DNA of 64,000 bases from Zonotrichia leucophrys gambelii (Eukaryota > Chordata > Aves > Passeriformes > Passerellidae): positions 89,610,451-89,674,450 of the forward strand of contig NC_088172.1 of the NCBI RefSeq assembly GCF_028769735.1, written 5' to 3'. A program made the translations under genes and the position numbers. Every line of letters starts with the position of its first letter. Positions within the stretch are counted from its first letter, which is position 1. Shown one piece after another: positions 23,780 through 38,316 of this stretch. The notes under the pieces were generated by a model. It was not told where the DNA came from. It saw nothing but the letters and a program-made list of their open reading frames with translations, and searched no databases.

Positions 23780-26078
23780 AATAGTTGAATGTAGTTGCCT
23801 GATGCATTTATAAATCAGATTTCCTCCTTGTATTCAGAGAAGACCTAAGCCAAGTCATATTGACTGACTTGATTCCAAGTCAGAACTACAATTTAATAGG
23901 AGAATTGCAATAAAGGCAATAGCACAGAAACACTGGCTTAAACTGAAAGAGTCAGAATACAACCTGACACCCTGTTTGCTGGTCAGGGTGATGGTAGAAG
24001 TCCGCTTAAAATGTGGTTGCAATCCCATTGGAGTGATGGATGTGCTTCTATCCAAGTGGAGATCCTGTAGAAATGTCTTTCTCTGGAGGTCCAGTGGTGG
24101 TTATCAAGAGCTCTTGTACTCGGGGAATCCAGTGGTAGGTGCTGCCTGTGCTCTTCTGAGCCTCAGATTATATCCATGTAGGAATGTTTGGTTCTTCCCC
24201 CTGGGCAGAGCATCTCACAATGCAATGATGTAGTTCTGTGAGTCACTTGGGGAGACCTTGGTGGCCCCTTAGCTAAGATAGCCCCATGGAGGGAGTTATC
24301 AGAGCTGCCTCATGGAGAAGATAAAGAGCACTGCCCCACTTATCTTAACAGCTTTCCTAGACAGTAATACATACTTTTGGTTACATCTTACATTGTAACC
24401 TAAGACAGTCTCTAAATGCGAAGATCCACCACTTGCTACAAAGGGCTCAATCCTGTTGATAAACTACTGAGCATGTTGAGAGGGGTTCAGGAAATTGGCC
24501 ATTATAGAAAAGTTTGCATTTTGTTTTTTAACATCCATGTTGTAAGGCCCTGAAAACAGTATTTAGAGTAAAGCGGCTGATACCACCTTGTCCAACATCT
24601 TCAAAACCATAATATTAATGCTGTGCAGGTACACACATTGTCAAAATATATTACTTTGTCCCTGAAACAGAAATCACAGGTACAGTTAATGATGACTTTG
24701 GATGAGTGCAGAAGTGCTTTAAAGACAAAGAAATAGGTTAGCCGGATGACTAATTTGCCAAGGAAGCAATTTTGTCCATTTATGGGATGGGTTTTCTTAT
24801 TTTCAAGTTTTAAAGATTCCTTTAAGTTTCAGTGCAATGTGTTTTGATAGAAAAAGAGGAGTGTGTTTCCAATAGAATTAGTATCCCTAAAGGTTTCTTT
24901 TTGCCTGCTGTTTCTGCTGAAAACAGTGGCTAGGATTATTTATTCATCCTTTTGTTTGGTTCCTGATACCCTTTCCAAGGAATAGCTGGCTGCAGAACCT
25001 GGACATAGTTTGCATACTAATAATTTCTGTAATTGATCTCTTCAGTTTTCTTCAGCCACTGTGGAAGGTTGTCAGCTGCTTCTTTGAAGTTAAATAATGA
25101 TCATACAAGCAGGGAATCTGCAGTAGGAGACAGGATCTCCCTGATGCTGTAGCAGAACAGCTTCCACATGCTGGCATTCTCCTGTTACCTTATGTGGTGT
25201 TACTCAAGTGAGGTTGGAGTTAGAAAGCTTTGGTTGCTGTGTGTATCTTGGAGGTCAGGGCAGTGCAAAGATATTTCCCCAAATGGAGGAAAAACCAAAA
25301 AGGCAAACACAGCGCTTTTTTCTCCTTTGTGTCAAAAGCTGGCATATTTGCCAGGCAACTACCTGGCATTCCTCTACATTATTTGCAGGGTTATAAAGTA
25401 TAAAATAGGCTTTAAAATCCTCTTTCTCACTTGAACATTCACAGACATATTCATGTAACTGAAAACTGCATACAGGAGAGGCTGGACTGGCATCTTCTGT
25501 TGACCTGGCTGGGGTTTTGGATTAGCTCTTAGAGTCAGCCTGTACAGTCACACACATTGTATAGGATGAGTCTTTTCCTCCTTGTTTTCTTTCCTCTCAC
25601 TCTGCCAGTAGGTTTCTAATAAAACCCTCACATGCCAGCTTTTGAATAGATCAGTCTGTCTTTATTTCTTCTTTATTTTCACTTTTTATCTCTGTTTCTC
25701 TGCTCTTGTCTGTGAGGACTACAGCAGAGCTCTTTGCTCTGCTCTAGTCACCCTTAACCCATAAAATAAACTACTTCTAAAAGGGCAGGGAAGAAACGAT
25801 AATAGATGGTCTAATAAAAGATACTGTCTCTCTCCACAAGCCTTCTCTCACTTCAAAACAATACAGCAATGTGATAAAATAAACTGCTGTTGCCATATGT
25901 TTTACTGAAAAACCCCTCCCCCTTTCCCAAGTGGCGACACAGCCACAGTTGTGGTGAATTTGGTATAGCTGAAGGCTGACCTTTAGAGCTCTTAGTTTGG
26001 AAAATGATTCTGGGGTGTTACTATAAGTATTCTTTACTGGCAGCCAAGATAATTTCAGTGAGAAAGGAGTAAAAAAAA

Positions 26079-26080
<2 letters not shown>
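23780..26080. other. Noncoding unique sequence
   Basis: No gene recognised. A T-rich run with AATAAA/TTTATT motifs around 25620-25770 could be part of an old LTR, but I find no matching ends or target duplication. Confidence 0.45.
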
Positions 26081-26119
<39 letters not shown>

Positions 26120-26151
26120 GATACATATATATACATGTATATGTACATATA
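26081..26151 (+). repeat. TA/CA microsatellite
   Basis: About 14 units of TA (26082-26109) run directly into about five CA units, then an imperfect alternation of AT and AC to 26151. It is a compound dinucleotide repeat likely to be length-polymorphic. The 132-codon minus-strand frame over it is an artefact. Confidence 0.95.
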
Positions 26152-29007
26152 CCTACACCCTGTTATTTTACTCATGTCATCAACAAAACATTGTTGTGGT
26201 CTTGCTCATTTTTCCCTTATTCTTCTGGAATGGGTCTTACTGAAGCAACAGGCTTGGGCAGGGCATTCAAGAGGAAAAAGGGTTGTGTGGTTCCCTTGTC
26301 ACTCTTGCTGTTAAGCTGAAGTTTTGTTTGCATCTAGTTCATACTTAATGTGCCTTCATGTAAGAGTAGCACTTTTATGGCACATGATTTGGTTGTAGAG
26401 CCAGCATTGCATAGCATGTTGGGTTTTTTCTTTCTTTTTTACTCCTCTCTTTCTAAGAATATACTTAAGGCTGGGAAAACAGTGGTTTTTTGGGTTTTTT
26501 TAACATTTATTCTTAGTTGTGTATTCATAGCAGGTAAGAAATCTGTTTATCAATCACAGCAGGAGCAGGGCTTACAATTTTAATATCTGTTAGCAGCCAT
26601 GGTACACTCTCTGCATTTGTCAGTCAGTGTTTATCTAGACTTGCTAACATGTACTGAATTCCTGGTTTATGCTGTTTTTCAGTTCTGATGTATGAAATAA
26701 CAGTTGATTAAAAGTATATTTTCAGGAGGAGTGCTTTCTAAATCAATAAGCTACCTGGGAACATTGGTTACTTTTAATCATAGTTCATCCTGATGTGTCT
26801 TGGGCTACCACTGAGGGTCAGTGAAAACATCTGTAAGCTCTCCAGGCTATGATATTCTACTCTAGAGTTTCACAAGGTGCTCCTGTACTGATGTGACTAG
26901 CAGGGGTATTTTTGTGTTGATACCAGCCTAAAAGCTTCATACTTGTAATTCCAGAGGAAGGATTTAAATTGTAAAACAAAATGTCACTCTTATTTTTATT
27001 GGTCATTCTCATGTTGCTATTTGCTTTTCACATATTCCTGGTTTTGTTAGTGACTTGTGAAGCTGGGGAGCATAATCTGTGACAGTAGAGATGTCCAGTA
27101 GTGCCTTGTGAAAACTGTCCAAACTTGAATACTTTATCCCTTTTCTTCCTTCTGCAGACCCAAAAGAAAGGAATATTTTCCTTAGGAGAGAGGCTTTTTT
27201 ATCAGGGCAAAATAATATCTATTCTTCAACGACAGCAGGAAGCCAACTAACTGCCTTCCTTGCCTAGTTGTATTGCCTGAAGCCTGATGATAGATTTGGA
27301 GCTGTACGAGCCTCTGACATCAATGCAATCAGTTCTTAAAAAGTCATATTGTATGAGAGTCACTATTTTCAAAAGAGAAAAATTTGTTCCCATATAAGTA
27401 ACAAACAAACTTACATGTCTTTGAATGGACTACACCCATCTTTACAGTTGTTAGATATTTACTAAGTAGTTTATCATGACCAATCTGGAATATTTTCATA
27501 TCACATCCATCAAGCCTTACTTCTGAATGTAGAAGTTATGAGGTGGTTGAGAGAAAACCCACAAGTGACTAGATTTGGAACTTGCATGGGCCACCAAGAG
27601 TATGATCATTTGGAGATTTCTTCCCTTTTCCTGGCATTAGCCGATTTGCTCTTTCTGCTTCCTATGTTCTTCTTATAAAGTATTTTTTATTTTCTTTCTT
27701 TTCCCTATCTGCACTGGGATTTCTTCCTCCAGCATGATGCTGCTGAGACTGGCTTCTGGTGATTCTGGGCTTTTCTGGTACTGCTCACTGAGATAAAAGC
27801 TGACAGACTGGGAGCCCCCTCGTGTGCTCCAGTGCTTTCAGCCTGTAGCACAGAGCAGTATATCAAACACCAGCAGGCCAACCCCTTTTTGTTGGATTAG
27901 CCAGTCAAGCATTTTGTGCTGCTGAATGTCATCTTATGTAACATTTTGTTAAACAACTTCTAAAGGTCTTCACAATATGACAGATGGGATATTGAATGGA
28001 TGTTTTAATGGCTAAGCATTAGTTTGTTTTTGTTTCATAGTGTTTATTGTTAGTTAAGTACCATTTAAATAAATCAAGCTTTTCTCTCTCTCTTTTCCAG
28101 CACAGACACATTCAAGAGAGGGTTTTATTCTTCTTGTGATGGCTGTGTGTTTCATTCTGTCAGGCAGACATGATATATGGTGGTCTCATTTCCAGTGAGT
28201 CTCTGCCTCACAGGATATGAACCCAAAGTGTAGGTCATGCCTCTAAAGGTTAAAGTGTGCCTTGAGGATTCTGTCTAGCAGATACTAGAGATTCTAAGAA
28301 GATAATCTATGGCAAAGTAAAATTTGGAATAAATTCTTTTTGGGTAACCTTCTTTCAAGTTACAACTTTTACTGCCATTTGTCCTGTCTCTGAATTTAAT
28401 TTCTGTAACCCTTAACCCTCAAGCCTGACTGTTACAGTTGAGTCCATGTGAAGGCAGCAGGCTGGGGGAGCCCTATTCCTTCCAAAGATGAGAAATGCGA
28501 ATAATGCATATTCATGCAGGCAGTTCCTTTGGCACAGGTGGAAAAACTTCCTTTTAGCAAGAAGCAGTCAGCTGCCTGAAATCTCCATGTGCCATGCTGG
28601 GTAGACCTGATGAGTCAGGACTGAGATTATCTCCAAAGCAGGTATGTGGACAGGCAGTGGTGGCTGGCAGGCAGATCATGCCGTATCTGTATCTGATCTA
28701 GAGACTTCTTCCAGATATGGTCACTGATTTCTGCTACTGAGGTATTAGAGGTGCCTTTTGCTTTTGGTAACACTGAACTGCTCGATTTAAAAGCTATGTA
28801 TGTTAAATTTCAGGAAGTTGCTGAAAGTGTTCTCTTACATTCTACAGGCAAGCCAGAGATGGAATTTCTTGGCAGTGTGAGAATTTTGCTTTATCAAGAC
28901 TGAAGGATTACTGTTGGGATGGCATGAAACAGGAAATAAAATATTTGAAAAGTCAAAGAGAAGCCTACTCCTCCCTGCTGCATGTGGGAGGTTGGAAAGA
29001 GGAGTGT
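26152..29007. other. Noncoding unique sequence
   Basis: No gene or repeat recognised. Some of the sequence just before 29008 may be more decayed CR1, but I cannot show it. Confidence 0.5.
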
Positions 29008-29153
29008 CATTCCCCATCCCTGAGTGTTCCAGGTCAGGTTGGATGGACCCCATAGCAAATTGATCTAGTGAAAGGTATCCCTGCCCATGGTGGGAGGGTT
29101 GAAACAAGAAGACCTTTAAGGTCCCTTCCAGTCTAAAACATTCCATGATTCTT
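29008..29153 (+). mobile_element. CR1 LINE, truncated 3' end
   Basis: The sequence follows the 3' untranslated end of avian CR1 elements: a CCCCATCCCTG block, GGTTGGATGG, TGATCTAGTG, TCCCTGCCCATGG, GGTCCCTTCCA, then a terminal ATTCCATGATTCTT in place of the usual ATTCTATGATTCT repeat. CR1 copies are normally 5'-truncated and lack target duplications, as here. Only the last 146 bp or so remain, with no reverse-transcriptase coding part. The many differences from the consensus I remember suggest an old copy. Confidence 0.85.
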
Positions 29154-32100
29154 TGATAAGTAACTGCTCTCCCTGCAGCATCTTCTGTAGTGGAGTCCAG
29201 CTGGGCCTGAGTTTATGGGCTGCAGAGCTATGGCTATTTTGCAGCTTGCAGAAGTCTGATGTAGTTGAAGTTGCTGATTTTGCTTCTTCAAAGAGCCAGC
29301 ACTAGTGGAAGATGTTTTCAAAACCTTGGGATGAGTTACCAAGGTACAAAATGCAAGCGTGTGCCTCCTCCTCTTTTCCTGACAGTACATGTTCACAGCT
29401 TGAGTACAGATATTGTCAGTCTGTTTCCAGAATCTTGAAAACATGACACAAGATCTGAATCTAAGAGTCAGGAATTTAGTGTGGCTATTGATTTCTTAGC
29501 TTGTTTTGGACTTTAGGGAATACTGAGCTGATTGTAGCATTCCAAAGAATGAAAACACTTCTTGTTTCCTTGACATAATTGTGAATTTTAGTCTGTGATC
29601 AGAATTTTGGTCTGTGGTGGTCATTAGAGGCCCAGCTTTACAGGAGCAGGTAACACCTCTGATGTTTTGACCAAATTCTAGTTTCAGTAAACAAAGCTTA
29701 TCTGTCTCTTATTCCCTTTGCTGTCTCTAGTGGCATATCTATTCTTAATTTCATTCATCATTTACATACAGGAAAGGGGAGGAAATACAGGTCTGTTTCT
29801 GAGGCAGTGGCCTTAGGTGATGCCATTTGCACACAATTTTTGAGCTTCAATTCCTCATTGGGCATATGGGAATAGATTTACTTATTTATTTTGTGAGATG
29901 GTATCTGGCTTATTAAGTGTCTACACCATTTGTAATTTAATGGTGTCTGGGTTTCACTTTAACCATTCATGCATCTTTGAGAGACAAATAGTGGTAATAT
30001 ATTTGCTCTCATTAATTTGCAGACTGGCTTTTTTTTTCCTTCATTGTCCCTTTTCTTTTTTTTTCTTTTTAATAACTCCATCCCCCAAACTTTCAAAACA
30101 CTCATCTGAAATAACAAAGTGTTACAGATGAGGTCTTCTGATTATTGCCCTTTAAAGCTTTTTTCACATGGCCAGGCTTCACAAAAACCTATTTCACTCA
30201 AAGAAATTAGGTTTCTGGTTAGTAGGAGCCCTAAATAGACATGAATTACAGGAACGTCCTTTGAAATCCCACACAGTACTTGTTTCATTAAATCCCATGA
30301 AGCGACCTTAATTTAGTGGAACACTGGATAGGTTGTTCTTTTAACCTATTAGCACTTTGGCCAGTCCCATAAACCATATTCATGGATGATTCCATCAAGA
30401 AGGACAACAGTGGGATTAATATTATTTCAGGATACAGTAAATGCCACAATGATGAAGCTGTTTAAGATCTGGTGCTCACTGTGTCACACTGAATGCATTG
30501 ACATTTACTCTGCCATCACTTCATTTCCAATATTCTTTCCAAATCAGCCGATGCTAATGTTTCAGTGTGTGTGCAGAATACAATTCCATCAGGGCTAGGG
30601 ACAAGGAGAAATGAGCTTAAAGCAAGTCCCCCTCCCCTGTTCCCTTGGCACCCTCCTGCTCTGCTCCCACCCCAGCATGGCAAATGGCTTATCTGCTGTG
30701 ACATTGTGTCTAGCTAGGAAAGAGGGAAGGCACAGCTGGAAGTGTGACAAAAGCAGGGCTTTGTGTTGTGTGGAGTCAGCAGGAGTCAGCATACCCAGAG
30801 TCAGGTACAGGTGTAGCTCCGTGGCCTGTTTATAGGCCTGACAGTAACAAGGGAAGAGCCCATTTGCTCATCATGTGGCAAAGGAGCAGGATGAAAATGA
30901 CCTGGCTTTTTCACAGGACAAAATGCCACCCAGTGCCTAACTTTGCAGTCTACACACCTGCCTTTGGAAGGGCAGCAAAGGGTACCTACACCTCTGCACC
31001 ACCATAATTGAACTTTGGAAGGCTTTAATATCTTTCCTTCTCAGCAGCTTTGGGGAGTCAGCACAGTGTCTTCTGTTGTTTTGCGGGCTGAGGTCTCAAA
31101 GGGGATTTCAGCTGTAATTCAGAGGAGAAAACATACTCTTCTAGAGAAATCCCAGAAGGAGCCAAACTGCTCTTGTTCAAATTGTGCAGGAGTCTCTATC
31201 GTTATGTTGCCAAAAAAAGGATCTCAAACTGCCTCGCTGATGTTTGCACAGGAAACCAATGACAGAAGAGAGGTTTGAACGCAGGTTTCCCTAATCTTAG
31301 TCTACCCAAGAGACATTCCTTGATGTGGCTGAGAGGTAGCAGGAGGAATGAGAAGAGAGTTGTCATGGGGCATGACCAATGTGGCTGTGCTGCTATCAGC
31401 TATGCTGGCACTGAAAGTCTGCTCGGGTTCATCCTTCACATTCAGTTGCAATGCAGGGGAGAAGATTACACAGCATTAATCACTATCACTCTGGTAAACT
31501 CTGGGCAGCAGGAAAGATCTGGGTCCTCCATGAACCAAAATTCTTGAAGCTGGGAGAAATCGGTAGAGAACTAGTTATGCGCTGGTCTCACATTCATATC
31601 CTCCAGTAGGATTTCTCTGTTGGTCACTGCTGGATGTGGTGGGAGTTGGTTATTTGCTCTGACTTGGTGTGGTCATTCTTGTGCTGAGGAATGAACACAT
31701 AAACTACTCTTACAGCAAAGAAAAAAATAATTATGAACAGAAAACAAGGAGTTAAGGAGAGCTGGGGCAGCCATTGAGACTTTGGATTTATTGCATGTGC
31801 AGAAGACTATTGGTTAAGCAGGTCTGCCCAGATTTCAGTTTAGATTATTGTAACAAAGGGAAAGAGCTACTACACAGTATATTTCGTCCAGGTTTGGCAA
31901 AAAATTATGGTCGAGTCAAGGAAATGCAATACATGTACTTGGATAAATAGAAAATGTGCTGGATTGTGCTCTGCATGGTGGAAATGAATGTGCCTATCTG
32001 GGTAATCTTTCTTTTTACTGGTTATTTTACATGATTCAATATAGATAACTGGATACTTGACTGCCTTACTTGTATATGATGGCACAGTGTGTTGAAAACT

Positions 32101-32886
32101 TCAACATTGATTTTGGAGGATGTCCACTAGAATCCTCCATAAGAACTTGTGTCATTTTATTGTATCACCACAAAACATTATTATTAATATCCTGAGACTG
32201 ATGCTGTTAATGCCTTTGTGCTCCATTTGGGAAAAGATGGCATATTGCATTTGGAAGGCCACATTGCATCTACAGAACTCAAGAAAATCAGATACTATTA
32301 GCAGGAAGTGTTAAAATGATAAATTATAAACCCAGACAAACCCATTCTTCATGGAACAGAAATTAAGCATTGAAGTACAGTGAACTGCATTTTTCCTCAG
32401 TATTTTGATAATGAGTTTTATCCCCTCTTCATAAAAAAGCCACTCAGGTAACTGGAGAAAGTGAATAGATTTCAGAGTCTATGTAAACAGAAATCTATGA
32501 ATTTGGCCTACATTTTACCTAATCATTTGGAGCCCATAAGTTGTCTTTCCTCTGTTACAGCTGAGCCATAACAGGTCTTCAAGGGCTGCATTACAGCTAT
32601 TTTGGGAGGGAAGCTGGTATTTGATTTGCTTCTTGTGTCATGAGTCTGGAGAAGAATTTTGGTGGAGGAGTGGTGAAGAAAAGGGCTAGGTCCTGGAGAG
32701 AAGCAGAAGATAGGTAAGGTGACACCTCTTGAACCTGTTGTCTGTGGTGTAATGATTGTGCAAGATTTTGACGTCCTTGCAGGGTGCCAGCAGTTCTAAG
32801 CTATTTTTACGCTGCAAGGTAAAACATGATTCTTCTGCCAAAACTCTGATTCTGTCCAATTTTCAGGGATTTGGATGCTGAAAGGT
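29154..32886. other. Noncoding unique sequence
   Basis: No gene recognised. Several overlapping plus-strand frames of 70-90 codons lie at 30.6-31.55 kb in a locally more GC-rich stretch. They have no domain I recognise and no start or splice context that would mark an exon. Confidence 0.45.
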
Positions 32887-32892
32887 GACATA

Positions 32893-33281
32893 TGTGACGG
32901 TGTTCACAGGGGTCTTAGGATGAGGAAAGAGATGAGGATTTGACTCCATATTTCAGAAGGCTTGATTTATTATTTTAAGATATATATTACATTGAAACTA
33001 CACTAAAAGAATAGAAGAAAAAGTTTCATCTCAGAAGGCTAGCTAAGCTAAGACTAGAAAGGAATGAATAACAGAGGTCTGTGGCCTGGATAGAGAGAGA
33101 GCCAGCTGTGCCGTGACTGGCCATTAATTCCAAACATCCACATGAGTCCAATCACAGGCCCACCTGTTGCATTCCACAGCAGCAGATAAGCATTGTTTAC
33201 ATTTTGTTTTTGAGGCCTCTCAGCTTCTCAGAAGGAAAAAATCCTAAGGGAAGGATTTTACATGAAAAGATGTCTGCGACA
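32893..33281 (-). mobile_element. Solo LTR, ERVK-like, 389 bp
   Basis: On the plus strand it begins TGTGACGG and ends GCGACA, flanked by identical hexamers gacata (32887-32892 and 33282-33287), the 6-bp duplication expected of class II elements. Minus-strand AATAAA at 32966-32971 lies about 70 bp from the minus-strand 3' end, giving the orientation. It is roughly 80-90% identical by eye to the LTR at 50131 over its whole length, and more distantly related to the one at 18011. The family resembles an abundant songbird LTR that reads TGTCGCAGACAT at its sense 5' end. No internal proviral sequence adjoins it. Confidence 0.95.
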
Positions 33282-36200
33282 GACATACATGCATATTTAA
33301 AAATATCTGATTTCAAAATGGAGAAATTATATTAGACTGCATGAAAAAAGACTTCTCTCTGATGGTTTCATAGACCTTCTTACTGCAAGAATGTGAATGC
33401 TTCAAAACAAACACATACTTTGAAAAAAATAGACAGCTCTAATCCTCCTTGCTTTATAACAGCGGGTGAAATCATTTAGATCTAACAGACTACAGAGGCC
33501 TCAAGGTCTGACTGGAAGTCAGGTGTCTGCAGGGGACTTTTGATAAACTTGGCCCTGGCAGTGAAGTTTTCCTCTGGCTTTGGGCCCTTTACTTAGTCCC
33601 TCTGATTCAGTTTCTTCTGCAAAGCAAATCTCAGAAAACTCTCTGAATACCATTAGCAAAGACAGCTGTTACCCACAGTCATTTCCTTGTTTAAGTACAG
33701 GAGGATGGTTAGACTTTTGAACTGCCACCCTGTGGTTCCTTCTCACAAGTTTTTCAGCTTTCATTTTTGTCAATTCCTGCCTTTCCCAATACATTAGGCA
33801 TTGCAAGCTCTACTGTGTCGTTTGCTGTGTAAGGTCTTTGCCTTTCCCAACACTGTTCTGCAGTGAATTTGATTCATTGTTGCATCAAAAGATCTGGCTT
33901 ACTTCAATCACCTGCCATATTTTCTGTGTTATCACATCAACTTTGAGTTATTTATTGTGAACAGTTTGCTGGAATCTCAATGATAATGTGGAAACCTTGT
34001 GGGATTTGGCAGGAATAGGATCATCCTATGCAGGTGTCTGACATTTGTTGGCAAAACAAAAGAAGTAAATTTTTGGAGCGATGGACACTTCATGGTTACA
34101 TCTTTGTCAGCCATATGGGACATCAATTTCATATCTTTAGTGTGTAACTGCAAATTTTCAATACCTGATTTCAATAGAACTTCTAAAATAGAAGGGAGAT
34201 GGGAGGAAGGGATTTCTTTAATCTTGAAATGATGGGCCCTGAAGAACAGCTTGCTTTTTTGTTAAAAAAAGTGATATTGTACTGGTTTAAGGGAATCTTG
34301 CTTTAAGGGAAGCTTGACCATTTTATGAACACATACTATCAAGAATTGATTTTTCTCTTAGTTCTACATTGTGTAGTGATATTTGCATTGTTTTACCATC
34401 ATATTAGATTCCTTGGTGACCTATTAATTCAAATTTGAGGTTAAGACAGCCTTTTCATACAATAAAAAATAGTAAGTTGGAAGTTTCAGGAAAATTCAGC
34501 AGGCTAAAAAGAAGTAACTTTTTTAAAGGCTAGAAGTCCCTACTTGAGTGTCAGCTTTTAATATTAGTTCCTTCCTTTAAGTGCCTCTGTCACACAGCCC
34601 TGTCAAAAGACTATGTGGGCACTTTTATAAGGGCACTCCAACATGGAGGTGCTGAAAAATAGTTTTAAATCAAAACAAAATCTTTGCTGTCTTTTCAAGA
34701 GCTTGAAAGGCAGCCAGGAACATTTCAACAAAGCAGAATGTCACTGTATTAACACCAGAGAAATAATTGTGTTGATTGCAACAGGGAAGTCTGTGTAGGG
34801 TAGAGACCAACTCTTTTCCAACAGGGTTGATAGACACCTTCCAAAGTCAAAACACTTTCTTTCTGGGAATAAACTAATTTCTATTATTTTTTTCTGGTTT
34901 CTACTAGAGTAAATTACTTTTCCTCCTCCCTTGTTGCTAACGTAAACTTTACGTTGCACAAGATCACTGGGTTGTGACAGCTGCTCACAAAAATAGTGAC
35001 CATTGTTGGTAGCTGTGCCTCTGTCTGCCTCCTTATCAATAGGCTTGCTTCACGGATTGTAGGACAATTCTGAAAAGCAGATAAGCCAAAGGGGATTGCT
35101 GAAGATGAGATCAAATTGCAGCTTGGCATTACTGTAAAGTGCAACAACTTGCCTGTGTTCCAGACAAAGGATGAGGGACATCTGCCCTGCCTATTCCTTG
35201 AGACAAAAGAGAGAAGAAATGTTGCAGCTGGGGCAGAAATATGCTTTTGGGCAGAGAATATCCAAGCTCTTTTCCTAGAATCAGTCCTCTTGCTTGTTGA
35301 GAGCAATTGAGAGCTTCCTGCTAATTTTGGGGGGGCTTATGTTCAAAGCAGCTATAATGCAGTTGTCTGCAATGAAAAAGTTGAGCCTTCTGCATGTACA
35401 TGACTTATGTTCTCCAGTTATTTTATCACCAGTATAGATACTGCATTTTTGGTTTAGGTCTTGCCAATTTTAAACTTTGCACTTCTTAAACTTGGTCCCA
35501 GTTATAATGCGTAGAACACTGATGCCAATGTGGTTCTTAGCTCAAATGGGAACTGCTTCAAAGACCTCTTAGGTTCAGCTTTTTCACATTGTCCAACCAA
35601 ATGTCTCCTTTTCAGAAGGTCAGCTGACCCTGTCATCTCACTCCTGCTAACCAGTAGCCCAGCTGGCTGTCCTGGATCCCTTTCTTGTTTCCAACCACAC
35701 TCTGTCAGTCAGTCCACACAGCTCTTCTGCTGATGTCATCATGTTTAACTGCAGAGGTGCACAACAACGCTCTTTCCCTTAAAATGGGACCATTTTATTT
35801 TACAGAGAGGAAACAGGATGATTTCCAGTGTGAGACTTGCTGAGGGTCTGTCAAGATAATCAATGGTTTAGAAGGGCTGACACATGAAAGGATCACGGTG
35901 CTATGTGAACCACCTTCAGGCTTAAAACTATTACTGTAGTTCAGTCCCAGAGAGCTGAATGAACTCAGAATCCAATTACGTCCTCGCCAGCCCCAGCACA
36001 GATCCATCTATGTGCCAGGAGAAACCATTGCTGAGCAAGAACATAATGCTGCTCTCGTGGCGACACCATAAGCAGGATAGCTGTCCTCCAAGTCCTGCAT
36101 GTTTGGCTGGAACTCTTCAAAGATTGCTGTTTACCACATAACAAACCTGTACTTTTCATCAGTATGTCACACAGTATTTTTGAATGCTCTTCTCATACTT

Positions 36201-38292
36201 ACTAGAGACTTGAGGGCAGATCCTGGTCCCCCATGGACTGACAGAAGAAACTTCAGTAGGCCAGAAGCAGACTCTGGGGAATTTCCAGGGTGAAGAGACA
36301 AAGGGTAAAGCAGGATGGATATTGTAAAATCTTTACTTTTCCTATTTACCTGTCTTTGGATGGAGGAGAAAAAAAATCAAAGAAAATGGTCTACAGATAC
36401 ATAATAGACTTTCCTGCAATGACTGTGTATTTTTGAGTTTACCCATTGAAGGAAAGGCTGTAGATTGCCTTTGTAGCATTGGAGAATATCTATAATGTCT
36501 GTCATGCTTTTGGTTGTAGCATGTAGTGAGCAGAGAGAGTCGTAGTTCATTTTGCAGCAATAACTCTTCAGTAGGCTGCAGGAAAGGGAGAGGTGTCCTG
36601 CTTTTGAATTTTGCTCTATAAATGCTATACCTCTGATTTGTCCAGTATGGTAAACTGAGGCAAAAGCCTTTCAATGAAAAGGAATCTTCTATATATTGTC
36701 AATGTTTAATGGTGTTTCGTATAAGCAGTCTCCTTCCTCTGATTCTTTTGCTTGATTCATTCCCTTTTGTGCATCCTTCCTTGGCTCCCCTGTCTGTATG
36801 AAAGCTCAGGTGACTTGTCTTTTCTGGGAGACTTGCCAGGGAAAATCTATAAGCCAGTGGTTTGAACAGTGCAACTCCAGTCTGGGTATGCCTTTCTCAG
36901 GGACATTGAAAAAATGAAGGACACTGGCAGAGTGAAACCTACCCAGCCAGGTCCTTCCAGTCTGGGATGGGATTTGTCAGCCCCAAAGGTTACACCCCAT
37001 CTTTTGGCTGCAGGTAGGAATTACCCATAGCACACAACAGGACCTCACAAAGTTGTTGGTAATCATTTGCCCATGACCATTTTAAAGGAAATCACAGTCC
37101 GGATGTTAAGATTTCTATTTTCCTGAGATGGGGCTATTGAACCTCAGAAGTACTCCATTGGATCTCTTTGTGACTATCATTTCACCCTGAATTTTACTTA
37201 TATTTCTCACTGCAGTGCTGACAGGATAATAATGTTATAACACTGTCACTTCTGGTTAGGGAGAGGGGCAGGAGGAGGAGGAAACAAGGAACTCTCTCCT
37301 GAACTAACCTAAGCTCTATTCTATAAACAAATGAGCACAGGAAACTCTGGTGAGTGGGCCATAGTCTCCCACAGCTGCAGAGGGATGTGTCTTGCTTTTT
37401 TCTGTGCACCCAGTGCTCTCATTAACTTCAGTGAACCCCAGAGACCCTGACACATGAAGATTTAGAAAATCTGTGCTAATGCAACCTTTCATCTACTGTC
37501 TTTTTTCCTTCCAAAGTCAGTGGGGGATTTGGATGTCCAAGAACATCTGTTCATTTCTAAACATTGGGCTATTTACCTTTTCTAATATCTCAAGTTGCTC
37601 ATTTGTACCCCAGCAGGTTCCTAGGAGCTCACTAGATGACCTCTGGGACTTGGATTCTCAGCCTAAAATAAGCAAGATGGGATAATAGCAAATTTTAATT
37701 TTTATTTTGTTTAAATAAAGGAAAAAACCCTTTGATTAATGATTAAATTAATGAGACTTATCACTAATTATTATTTGCCATGTGCTAAATTGAAAATAAT
37801 TTAAAAATAAGACGGAAGTTTACAAACTACCAAAACAAAGCCTCAGCTTTTGTGGTAATTGCCCAGGCATTGTGAATGGGATACACTTTATTTCAGTGCT
37901 GCAAAACAAACATCAGAGTGAAAAACTTTTCTCTTCCTGACAACAAAAAGAATAAACAAAAAGTATCAGAACCTTTTTTTCCCATTCTTTCCCATTTAAG
38001 GACTTAAAGTCTATTGCCTGCTTGTATGACCTTTTTGCTCTGCAGATGGGTAGGAGTCTTCCATGAAGTGTAGTGTGATTCCAAGCCTATTTTTGGTCCC
38101 ACTAATCTTGAAAATGCGACTCATGACACAGAGCCCAAGCTTGCTTGCCAGATCCATGCTTTTGCAGGCAGTCCAAATTCAGTCCCTCTGAGCTCTGTTG
38201 CTAGGCTCCCTTTTAAGCAGGTACCACTTCAGGCTGTGTAATGTTAGCAGCAAGGCTCCCTGTCTGAGAAGCACATCATTGTCTTGATGGAA

Positions 38293-38316
38293 TTTTTTTT
38301 TTTTTGTGTGTGTGTG
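38293..38316 (+). repeat. T run plus GT microsatellite
   Basis: Thirteen T followed by about five GT units. A small compound simple repeat. Confidence 0.9.

Noticed and set aside
25560..25800. Possible LTR fragment with AATAAA and TTTATT motifs
   Set aside because: No TG...CA ends, terminal repeat or target duplication could be found.
25777..26175. 132-codon minus-strand frame with a Tyr/Ile-rich start
   Set aside because: The start is translation of the TA/CA microsatellite.
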